Source of the DNA: Treponema sp.
Lineage (GTDB): Bacteria; Spirochaetota; Spirochaetia; Treponematales; Breznakiellaceae
Reading direction: 5' to 3'
Length of the DNA stretch: 5,627 nt
Assembly (NCBI GenBank): GCA_009785045.1
Contig: WQXC01000102.1
Coordinates: 1-5,627, forward strand
The position numbers were made by a program, and so were the translations under genes. The notes beneath the pieces are model-generated. The model was not told the DNA's origin and did no database searches. It worked only from the letters and a program-made list of their open reading frames with translations. Shown here piece by piece: positions 1-5,205 of the stretch; the first letter of the stretch is position 1; the number at the start of each line of letters is the position of its first letter.

Positions 1-2
1 AA

Positions 3-146
3 GCAAAACGCCAGATATGGCTTAACAGAATGTGGATGGAAAAGTGCAACGCAATATACACCAGAGCCCGCCTTGCAATGAAAGACGATACCCGCACCCT
101 GGACGAAATTGCAAGGTTAATGAACCGCGCCGGAGTCAAGGTTTAG
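3..146 (+). CDS. C-terminal end of an unidentified protein (5' truncated by window edge)
   Basis: An open frame enters from the left edge and ends at TAG 144-146, giving 47 residues. It reads as real protein: it has many charged residues, a Trp/Met-rich stretch (WLNRMWMEKC), and an end, TLDEIARLMNRAGVKV, that resembles a small helix-turn-helix or a recombinase-like 'IA..LN..G' segment. That resemblance is too weak to name a family. G+C is about 47% over bases 1-120 by hand count, clearly higher than in the nuclease gene to the right. It converges on the XRE gene with only 28 bp between their stop codons. No terminator is visible after it. It could be the tail of a mobile-element or phage-type protein, but this is a guess. 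The two other open forward frames here look like shadows. Confidence 0.5.
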   Translation, partial: AKRQIWLNRMWMEKCNAIYTRARLAMKDDTRTLDEIARLMNRAGVKV

Positions 147-174
147 GAAAAGCGGCAGGTTTTACTCGTTTTAC

Positions 175-495
175 TTACCTTAAATATTGCTTAAAAACGC
201 CATATATCGCTTGATTGACTTTTTGGGTCATATCTTCAGAAAGGCGGTTTATTAATTCTTTATTATTTTCGGGAACAATATCTGTTTTAAAAAGCTCATA
301 AACTTTTACTTCAAGACTTTCTGCTATTTTTGATAAAATATCAGGTTTTGGGTATTTTAATCCTCTTTCAATGTTACTTAAAAAAGTGATGGAAATATCT
401 GCTTTTTCGGCTAAATCGGCCTGAGAATATGATTTGCGAAACCTTAAAAATTTGATGTTTTTGCCTAGTGCTGCTTTTATTTCCTGCCCGCTCAT
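175..495 (-). CDS. XRE-family (Cro/CI-type) helix-turn-helix transcriptional regulator
   Basis: This 106-residue protein has an HTH_3 domain at about residues 10-68. The first helix region is LGKNIKFLRFRKSYSQ, the turn and second helix are SQADLAEKADIS (24-35), and the recognition helix region is ITFLSNIERG (36-45). These are followed by the usual P..L.KIAESLEV...LF ending. The last ~38 residues are a charged helical tail that may mediate dimerisation. Proteins of this family bind short palindromic operators as dimers and often regulate their own promoter. The start ATG (493-495) is supported by AAAAGG at 505-510 on the minus strand, about 9 nt upstream. A TTGAC-AA-GTCAA palindrome at 555-566 lies in its upstream region, over the -35 of both its own and a divergent promoter, so it probably controls both. 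It could be a phage-type repressor, the antitoxin or regulator of a toxin module, or a controller protein. The partner is not proven. Confidence 0.88.
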   Translation of the reverse strand: MSGQEIKAALGKNIKFLRFRKSYSQADLAEKADISITFLSNIERGLKYPKPDILSKIAESLEVKVYELFKTDIVPENNKELINRLSEDMTQKVNQAIYGVFKQYLR

Positions 496-504
496 TCCTA
501 TTAT

Positions 505-510
505 CCTTTT
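505..510 (-). promoter_or_regulatory. Ribosome binding site of the XRE regulator
   Basis: The minus strand reads AAAAGG about 8-9 nt before the ATG at 493-495. A second AGGA directly abuts the ATG and is too close to serve. This supports the assigned start. Confidence 0.55.
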
Positions 511-536
511 CAGTCTACCTCATTAAACAATACGTT

Positions 537-566
537 TTATTACAAAAAATAAACTTGACAAGTCAA
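537..566 (-). promoter_or_regulatory. Probable promoter of the XRE regulator gene
   Basis: The minus strand has TTGACT (561-566) as a good -35. An 18-nt spacer follows, then TAATAA (537-542) as a weak -10 that matches the consensus at only three of six positions. Transcription would start about 35 nt upstream of the regulator ATG. The -35 overlaps the palindrome shared with the divergent plus-strand promoter, which suggests autoregulation. The -10 assignment is uncertain. Confidence 0.4.
555..566. promoter_or_regulatory. Candidate XRE operator: palindrome TTGAC-AA-GTCAA
   Basis: This is a perfect 5-bp inverted repeat with a 2-bp centre. The left half is the -35 (TTGACA) of the plus-strand promoter, and the right half, read on the other strand, is the -35 (TTGACT) of the XRE promoter. 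A dimeric XRE protein bound here would block both promoters. The symmetry is seen directly; regulation by the neighbouring XRE protein is inferred. Confidence 0.45.
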
Positions 567-584
567 TTAAAATAATGTTATAAC
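555..584 (+). promoter_or_regulatory. Strong sigma70-type promoter with extended -10, pointing right
   Basis: The -35 TTGACA (555-560) is a consensus match. It is followed by an 18-nt spacer and TATAAC (579-584), five of six to consensus. TG at 576-577 gives an extended -10 (TGT-TATAAC). Transcription should start near 590-592. No plus-strand gene follows, only the terminator at 632-670, so the promoter appears to serve a short untranslated RNA. This is the best promoter match in the window. Confidence 0.65.
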
Positions 585-590
585 TAATGT

Positions 591-670
591 AGAGCCACAT
601 ACCAAGGCGGCCTTATAGCATTGGTAACCAACGGGGGAGCTGTTTAATGGCGGCTCCCCTGGATTTTTTT
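591..670 (+). ncRNA. Candidate small RNA (about 80 nt) between XRE regulator and nuclease
   Basis: A near-consensus promoter (555-584) and a strong intrinsic terminator (632-670) bracket about 80 nt with no usable reading frame. The only ATG-initiated frames are an ATG directly followed by TAG at 588-593 and a 10-codon frame inside the terminator. The 5' half can fold on itself: AAGG (604-607) can pair with CCTT (611-614). Alternatively TTGGT (621-625) can pair with ACCAA at 601-605, or its TTGG with CCAA at 628-631. The 3' half is the terminator hairpin. The RNA runs against the minus-strand nuclease gene and overlaps its final codons and stop (from 644), so it is partly antisense to that mRNA. 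It is divergent from the XRE gene and shares its candidate operator. I recognise no known RNA family. It could instead be a relic leader of a lost gene. The start is estimated from the promoter. Confidence 0.5.
632..670 (+). terminator. Intrinsic terminator for the rightward small transcript
   Basis: The stem GGGGAGC (634-640) pairs perfectly with GCTCCCC (653-659). U-G, G-C and U-G pairs extend it inward to a six-base loop (644-649), and G-U and C-G pairs extend it outward, for about 12 pairs. GA and seven T residues (664-670) follow on the plus strand. The minus-strand side of the hairpin has no T run, so it acts in the rightward direction only. It overlaps the 3' end of the nuclease gene. 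Confidence 0.75.
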
Positions 671-1243
671 ATTCTTTAAATCAGAAATCTTAAGAAAACA
701 TGTTTTTTCTCCATAACTAGTTTCTACTGTTAAAATTAGGTCTCCAATATACCCACCTTTATATTTTGGGTTATTTATAAACCTTGATAAATAATTTAAA
801 ACACCTCTTTTTGTATGAAGCGGATTATCAATTCTGATATAGACATTATTACCTTGTATTCTCGATTCTCTAAATCTAGCTCCAATTTTATCTAATCTTC
901 CCGTAACAGTTTTGAACTCAAAAAACAAGCCGTTGACAATAGCGTCCGGTCCTGGTTTAAATCCTTTCTCATCCGATCTTTTTATTCTGGGAATGAGAGT
1001 AATACTAGCTCCATATTTCTTTAATATTACTGCTGATTTTAATTCTTTAATAAAGTCTATTTCTTCTTGCAGGTTTATTGGCAATCTTGACATTGCAACA
1101 ATGATTTCGTCTGCATTTTTTGGCATTTCTACATGGTAGAGATTTATTTTTTCAGAATTAATCCATGTTTCGTTTGGAAATTCTTTTATGGCTAAAGCTT
1201 TATTAGCTGCCGCATTTTTCGCCAGTTGATCAGCAGGAGTCAT
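644..1243 (-). CDS. Orphan nuclease resembling the CdiA C-terminal tRNase toxin domain
   Basis: The protein is 199 residues from the ATG at 1241-1243. The core reads LKKYGASITLIPRI, then GPDAIVNGLFFEFK (97-111), then a basic helix with R..R and QGNNVYIRIDN. This pattern (PD-x-hydrophobic-x-NG, 'FEFK', basic helix, 'Q..NV.I.I.N') is what I know from CdiA C-terminal tRNase (CdiA_C) domains, which are PD-(D/E)xK-like folds. Likely catalytic residues are D100, E109 and K111, with an upstream Glu near 60-67. Such domains normally sit at the end of a large CdiA, polymorphic-toxin or phage head protein. Here there is no signal peptide, no membrane segment and no large N-terminal part. A GTG at 1253-1255 would add four residues, but it directly follows an in-frame TAA and lacks a Shine-Dalgarno. 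The ATG has only a weak AGTGA upstream. The gene is very AT-rich (25% G+C over 661-780). No immunity gene is recognisable; the next minus-strand gene is the XRE regulator. It could also be a restriction-type endonuclease. Confidence 0.72.
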   Translation of the reverse strand: MTPADQLAKNAAANKALAIKEFPNETWINSEKINLYHVEMPKNADEIIVAMSRLPINLQEEIDFIKELKSAVILKKYGASITLIPRIKRSDEKGFKPGPDAIVNGLFFEFKTVTGRLDKIGARFRESRIQGNNVYIRIDNPLHTKRGVLNYLSRFINNPKYKGGYIGDLILTVETSYGEKTCFLKISDLKNKKIQGSRH

Positions 1244-1255
1244 ATTTGTTGTCAC

Positions 1256-1371
1256 TTATATAGTTTTTGATCCTGCTTACACAGAAACAGCATCCAGTCT
1301 TATTGGATGGGTTATAATGTCGTAATTGATATAACTATATACCTTTTTATAAAGAATGTCTATATAAACAG
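1256..1371. other. AT-rich spacer between the ABC operon and the nuclease gene
   Basis: These 116 bp hold no reading frame. A 6-bp inverted repeat, CATCCA (1291-1296) and TGGATG (1304-1309), has a 7-nt loop but no T run after it, so it is not a convincing terminator. I see no clear -35/-10 pair on the minus strand for the nuclease: a TATAAC at 1311-1316 has no fitting -35. The nuclease may be expressed by readthrough from the exporter operon, or from a promoter I cannot recognise. Confidence 0.5.
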
Positions 1372-3696
1372 TTACTCGTCGCGTGCTTTTAGACCCTCTA
1401 CGATGTCCAACTTTTTAATGTGCTTCGATGTTACAAGCGCCATTACAGCAGTTACGCCGATGAGAGAAATGGCCGAAAACAAATAACTCTGCGGATAAAT
1501 TACAGAAGCAATTACAAAATTACCGCTGGAAAACTCGCCTTTTATGCTTTCTAATAGAATATTGCCAAAAACAAAGCCAAGCGGAATTGCTAAAATAAGC
1601 TGCATGATTGTTTCTTTAGTGTGCGCAAGCATAATGCTCTTGTGCGGATAACCCATTACGCCCATGAACATATACTCGTATTCTCTTGCAGAAAGATTGA
1701 TAAGCCCCACCGAGTACAGTACTGTAAAACCAAGCACGATAGAACAAGCGATCATAAACCAAATGAGGACTGCCATACTCTCCATGATAGAATCGAAACT
1801 GGTTCTGTCGTCATCTATTGTTGTAAAGTCGATGTTATTTTCTTTTAGATAAATGCTGAGTTCGGTAAGGTTGTCGCTTCTGCCAAAAATTGTATTGTAA
1901 ATTGGCGGAAGTTCATTTGTAACCGAATTGATGTAATCAAAACTTGTGTAGAGCATAAGACCCAGGTACTGCGGAACTACTGCCGAGACAACTGCGGTAA
2001 AACCTTCTATGTTTAATTTGTCGCCTGTTTTTACGCGCCATTCGTTTGCAAAATATTCTGGTACGATAATTCCGTTTTGCAAAGCTTCGATAGGTAGATT
2101 TACTTTGTCGAAGTTTGGCTCTGTGATAGAAATGATGTAGTTACCAAAAGGATTACTGTTCTCTTGTGGCGCTTCGACAGGCTCAGCGACCACATGCCGT
2201 GCAGCGACCCCTGGACCCTGAGCCTGTCGAAGGGTCGAAGCAACTTCCACAGGCATCATAAGCGCTTTTTTGTTTTCGGTGATTTGCGAAAGCGCAGGAT
2301 GATCCATTTGTAGCGGAATTGGATCAAAGCTTACGATTAAATCGTAGTTTGCAAACTCGTTAAAATATTTGTTTTGCGTGTTACCGATTGAATCATAAAA
2401 ACCTAAAGAAAAAGCGAGTAATGCGCAGGAGCCGCACATACCAAGTACGACCGCAAAAAAACGGCCTTTATTACGCAGTGTATTTTTTAGCGCATAACGT
2501 GAATTGAAAGAGAAGCGTTTCCATAGGAAGGTAATACGCTCTATTAAAACTCGTCTGCCTCCTTTAGGAAGTCTTGGGCGCATTGCGTTTGCAGGCAATA
2601 ACGGTAATATTGGAAGCAAGGATAAAACTCCAGAAATTACGCACAATAAAACAGAAACAAGTACTGCAAACAGCCAAAGATTTGGGTAAATAACAAACCT
2701 GAGAGTCGGTACTTCAAACATCGAAGAAAAAATCCCGATGATAGTGTCGGTAATAATTACTGCTGCGGCACAGCCCAAAAGAGCGCCTACAATAGCTGCA
2801 ACGCAAAACTGCGATAAGTAAATCCCGATGATTTTTTTATCAGAAACGCCAAGCGCTTTCATAGTACCGATTTGTTTTCTGTCTTTTTGAATTGTTCTGG
2901 AAAGCATAACATAAATAACAACTGCGATTAATACTGCGAACACCAATGGGAAAATGTATGCAAAGCTTCGAATTTCGTCCAGGTCGTTTTGGTACATGTA
3001 ATGGTTTCTTTGATCTGCTTGCAGTTCTGTTTTAAAAGCGCCGATTGCTTGCGAAGCTGCCGAAGCAGAAAAGTTGTTGTTGGTTAGAACGACAATCTCG
3101 TTAAATATGATTGTATCACTGTTGCCGTTCGCTGGTGTAACAAACACTACAGCAAAACGATCAGGCTGTGCCATCATTGTGCGTTCGTTTTGCACCATGT
3201 AAATGTATTCTGGCGAAGCGGCAAGTCCTGTTATAACGAGGGATTTGTCTCCTAGTTTTAAACTGTCGCCTGTCGCCAATTCCAGAGCTTTTGCATTGCG
3301 TTTTAATAAGATGCATTCTTTTTCGTTTGTTGGCATCCTGCCTTCGTAGAGGTATGGAACATTAATGTCTGTTAGAGTTATCGCGCGAATAATGCATTCG
3401 TTTTCTGATATGCTCTCGCGAAAGTCACGAACAGTTCGCCCTTGCGCCAACAACACCCCGTTTAGCTCTGACAGCACTCGTACGCTTTCTTCGTTAAACG
3501 CGCCGTAAAAAGTTATGTCCGCATAAGCATTGTCGACAAAGTATTGTTCCGCAGTTTCTTCGAACCTTAATACAATGGTAAAAAGTGTGATAAAAAAACA
3601 AACGCCCACTGTAAGGAGCAGAACAAGTCCCAACAACTGCGGAACATGAGAGCGTATTTTTCTTTGTACAAGCTTAAAAGCAGATTTACTCACCAT
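1372..3696 (-). CDS. ABC exporter permease, duplicated FtsX/MacB type, eight membrane segments
   Basis: This is a 774-residue membrane protein made of two FtsX-like repeats. Repeat 1 has TM1 at about 20-43, a large extracytoplasmic domain (44-245), and TM2-4 at about 246-266, 293-323 and 341-366. Repeat 2 has TM5 at about 411-432, a second external domain (433-640), and TM6-8 at about 642-662, 695-715 and 737-757. The cytoplasmic loop after TM2 carries RKQIGTMKALGVSDKKI, the classic ATPase-coupling segment of this family. The matching loop in repeat 2 reads REYEYMFMGVMGYPHKSI. With the ATPase encoded just upstream it would form a type VII-like (MacB/LolCDE-like) transporter acting on periplasmic or envelope substrates; the substrate is unknown. 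The ATG overlaps the ATPase stop by 7 nt (ATGGTGA), and GGAG at 3702-3705 lies 5 nt upstream. Residues ~486-509 are encoded by an inserted palindromic repeat that keeps the frame open. No clear terminator follows the gene. Confidence 0.9.
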   Translation of the reverse strand: MVSKSAFKLVQRKIRSHVPQLLGLVLLLTVGVCFFITLFTIVLRFEETAEQYFVDNAYADITFYGAFNEESVRVLSELNGVLLAQGRTVRDFRESISENECIIRAITLTDINVPYLYEGRMPTNEKECILLKRNAKALELATGDSLKLGDKSLVITGLAASPEYIYMVQNERTMMAQPDRFAVVFVTPANGNSDTIIFNEIVVLTNNNFSASAASQAIGAFKTELQADQRNHYMYQNDLDEIRSFAYIFPLVFAVLIAVVIYVMLSRTIQKDRKQIGTMKALGVSDKKIIGIYLSQFCVAAIVGALLGCAAAVIITDTIIGIFSSMFEVPTLRFVIYPNLWLFAVLVSVLLCVISGVLSLLPILPLLPANAMRPRLPKGGRRVLIERITFLWKRFSFNSRYALKNTLRNKGRFFAVVLGMCGSCALLAFSLGFYDSIGNTQNKYFNEFANYDLIVSFDPIPLQMDHPALSQITENKKALMMPVEVASTLRQAQGPGVAARHVVAEPVEAPQENSNPFGNYIISITEPNFDKVNLPIEALQNGIIVPEYFANEWRVKTGDKLNIEGFTAVVSAVVPQYLGLMLYTSFDYINSVTNELPPIYNTIFGRSDNLTELSIYLKENNIDFTTIDDDRTSFDSIMESMAVLIWFMIACSIVLGFTVLYSVGLINLSAREYEYMFMGVMGYPHKSIMLAHTKETIMQLILAIPLGFVFGNILLESIKGEFSSGNFVIASVIYPQSYLFSAISLIGVTAVMALVTSKHIKKLDIVEGLKARDE
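2172..2232. repeat. REP-like palindromic element inserted in frame in the permease gene
   Basis: A 15-bp perfect inverted repeat, CTTCGACAGGCTCAG (2172-2186) and CTGAGCCTGTCGAAG (2218-2232), is separated by 31 bp. Inside it CAGCGACC occurs twice (2184-2191 and 2202-2209). GTCGAAG is repeated just outside the right arm (2226-2232 and 2234-2240). The element is more GC-rich than the surrounding gene. It encodes TLRQAQGP...VVAEPVEAP in the second external domain of the permease, between ordinary FtsX sequence on both sides. From memory, the same arms and the same peptides recur in many genomes, including spirochaetes and Bacteroidetes, as dispersed repeats. That identification was not searched here. 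Confidence 0.8.
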
Positions 3697-4394
3697 GTTA
3701 ACTCCGATGTTGAAACAGGCGAAGCGTTTTCTGTTATGCTTTGAATATCTCCGCTTCGCAGGGAAATAACCACATCTGCAATTTTTGCAATTTCCTGATT
3801 ATGCGTAATTAAAAGCACAGAAGTTTTTCGCTCTAAATGAATTTGTTTTAACACTTCCAGAACCATAATGCCTGTGTTAAAGTCCAACGCGCCTGTCGGC
3901 TCATCGCACAATAGTACCTTTGGATTTTTTGCGATAGCCCTTGCAATCGAAACCCTTTGCTGTTCACCGCCCGAAAGTTCTGCAGGGTAGTGGCTCATGC
4001 GGTCGGTCAAACCAACCAAACGCAGCGCATTTTCTGCTTCTGCACGAGTTAAACCCGCAAGCTCTGTAGAAAACTCCACGTTTTCGACTGCAGTTAAATC
4101 CGGCAACAGATTATAGCTCTGAAACACAAAGCCAATATTATCGCCGCGAAATTTTGTCATTTGCGCTTTGTTAAAGGCGGTGATTTCTTTATCGTGAAAT
4201 AAAATTTTCCCTGTTGTAGGAGTATCCATACAGCCAAGCATATTAAGCAGTGTAGATTTGCCCGAACCGCTTGCTCCCAAAATGGCGATAAACTTTCCTT
4301 CCGGTATGGATAAGTTGATTTTCTTTAATGCGGTAACTTTTGCACCGCCTTCGCCGTACTCTTTTGCTAAATCAGAAATTGTAAATAAATTCAT
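3690..4394 (-). CDS. ABC transporter ATP-binding protein, MacB/LolD type
   Basis: This 234-residue cytoplasmic ATPase has all nucleotide-binding motifs: Walker A GASGSGKS (40-47), Q-loop VFQSYNLLP (Gln 92), signature LSGGEQQ (140-146), Walker B VLLCDEP (160-166), D-loop GALD, and H-loop ITHN (His 188). 'FQSYNLLP', 'DEPTGALD' and the LSGGEQQRV sequence are typical of the MacB/LolD/FtsE branch that pairs with FtsX-type permeases, here the next gene. It would power the exporter by ATP hydrolysis. I chose the ATG at 4392-4394 because GGAGG (4401-4405) lies 6 nt upstream and the protein then starts MNLFTISDL, as family members do. A further ATG at 4434-4436 would add 14 residues overlapping the upstream gene and is unlikely. 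It begins 1 nt after the upstream stop (TGA-C-ATG) and overlaps the permease start by 7 nt. Confidence 0.94.
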   Translation of the reverse strand: MNLFTISDLAKEYGEGGAKVTALKKINLSIPEGKFIAILGASGSGKSTLLNMLGCMDTPTTGKILFHDKEITAFNKAQMTKFRGDNIGFVFQSYNLLPDLTAVENVEFSTELAGLTRAEAENALRLVGLTDRMSHYPAELSGGEQQRVSIARAIAKNPKVLLCDEPTGALDFNTGIMVLEVLKQIHLERKTSVLLITHNQEIAKIADVVISLRSGDIQSITENASPVSTSELTW

Positions 4395-4395
4395 G

Positions 4396-5205
4396 TCATT
4401 CCTCCGACCAATTATATTGTTTTTTAACCTTTCCATTAAAAATAAAAGTTATTGCTTTTTGCGGACATTTGTTAACACAACGATAAAAAATAGTGCAGTT
4501 GTTTTTGTGCGCAATTTTATTGTTTTCGCACACAAGGTTTTTCATTGGGCAAACAGAAACGCAAACCTTGCACAGGCTGCAATCGCTGTTAATCTTGTAT
4601 AGTTTGTGCGCGTTTCTTTCCATCGCTGGCGCAAGGATACCCTGAAACAATCCCAAAAATTGAGAAAAAATATTAAACCCTCGCCTTTTTATTTTTCCGT
4701 ATTTTATGTTTTTGCAAACCGACTGCATTTTCCGCTCTGTTTTGACAACGTACTTTTGCAATTTTTTCCCGCTTTCTATAGGAAAAAGAATCAAGTCGGA
4801 AACATTATTTGGCATAAAGAAATGTTCTGCGTAGATGATGCTCAATGAACGACGATACTCGCGCGGAAAGACATAAGTTAACGCCTTTGCGCCGTCACCA
4901 GAAAAAAGCACTTGTGTACAAAAGATAATCAGTTTTTTACTTTTTAATACTTCTATGTGTCTGGTAACAAACTCTCGCATGATCCTTGGCACTCTGGAAC
5001 AATAAATAGGGTAGCAAAAGCCGATAGTTTCTTCGCTGTTTATTAAACTTTCAAAGTCGATATCTTCTTCGATAGAGTAGCAAGCGGTAGTTGTGGTATT
5101 GCTCTCGGCAGCAGAACAGCAATCTCTATTTATCGATATCTCTCTGCAGAAAGCCTCGGCGACATATTTGGAATTACCAGTTCCCGAGAAATAAAAAATA
5201 ATCAT
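4396..5205 (-). CDS. EFR1-type protein: flavodoxin-like domain plus ferredoxin domain
   Basis: This 269-residue protein is predicted cytoplasmic. The N-terminal ~160 residues are flavodoxin-like: MIIFYFSGTGNSKYVAEAF contains the SGTGNS phosphate-binding loop (7-12) for FMN, followed by IGFCYPIYCSRVPRIMREFV, as in EFR1-family proteins. The C-terminal part carries a bacterial 2[4Fe-4S] ferredoxin domain. The first motif is complete (C209, C212, C215, C219-P). The second is C237, F240, C243, C247-P, with Phe where the second Cys should be, so one cluster may be altered. The protein could pass electrons between FMN and Fe-S centres; its partner is unknown. GGAG at 5213-5216 lies 7 nt upstream of the ATG, which overlaps the TetR stop (ATGA). 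The stop is 1 nt before the ATPase start. Such proteins are often found beside TetR regulators and membrane transport genes, but the biochemical role is not established from sequence. Confidence 0.87.
   Translation of the reverse strand: MIIFYFSGTGNSKYVAEAFCREISINRDCCSAAESNTTTTACYSIEEDIDFESLINSEETIGFCYPIYCSRVPRIMREFVTRHIEVLKSKKLIIFCTQVLFSGDGAKALTYVFPREYRRSLSIIYAEHFFMPNNVSDLILFPIESGKKLQKYVVKTERKMQSVCKNIKYGKIKRRGFNIFSQFLGLFQGILAPAMERNAHKLYKINSDCSLCKVCVSVCPMKNLVCENNKIAHKNNCTIFYRCVNKCPQKAITFIFNGKVKKQYNWSEE
4401..4405 (-). promoter_or_regulatory. Ribosome binding site deciding the ATPase start
   Basis: The minus strand reads GGAGG, 6 nt before the ATG at 4392-4394 and inside the last codons of the EFR1 gene. 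It fixes the ATPase start and excludes the upstream ATG at 4434-4436. Confidence 0.8.

Noticed and set aside
3..146. Serine recombinase or transposase C-terminus
   Set aside because: The ending 'TLDEIARLMNRAG' is suggestive, but 47 residues with no catalytic motif cannot support the name.
32..214. Plus-strand 60-codon frame
   Set aside because: It overlaps the better-looking frame of the truncated gene (3-146) and the 3' end of the XRE gene. Its Pro/Arg/Asn-rich composition looks like a shadow frame.
912..1139. Plus-strand open frame inside the nuclease gene
   Set aside because: It is opposite a convincing nuclease motif, has no ribosome site, and its translation is the usual hydrophobic shadow of an AT-rich gene.
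175..1243. Type II restriction-modification system with the XRE as controller protein
   Set aside because: The D...ExK nuclease and small XRE gene would fit, but no methyltransferase is visible and the nuclease pattern matches CdiA_C domains better. It stays possible if a methyltransferase lies elsewhere.
1291..1309. Inverted repeat CATCCA-N7-TGGATG as terminator of the exporter operon
   Set aside because: It has only six pairs and no T run on either strand, and it lies about 65 bp past the permease stop.
2172..2232. Palindromic element as an intragenic terminator or CRISPR-like repeat
   Set aside because: No T run follows the stem on either strand, there is a single copy in the window, and the 31-bp loop is within one translated element.
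4395..4436. ATPase start at the ATG 4434-4436
   Set aside because: It would overlap the EFR1 gene by about 40 nt with a non-family N-terminus, whereas the ATG at 4392-4394 has GGAGG at ideal spacing.
4258..4602. Plus-strand open frame across the ATPase/EFR1 junction
   Set aside because: It lies opposite two genes with clear motifs, and no promoter or ribosome site supports it.
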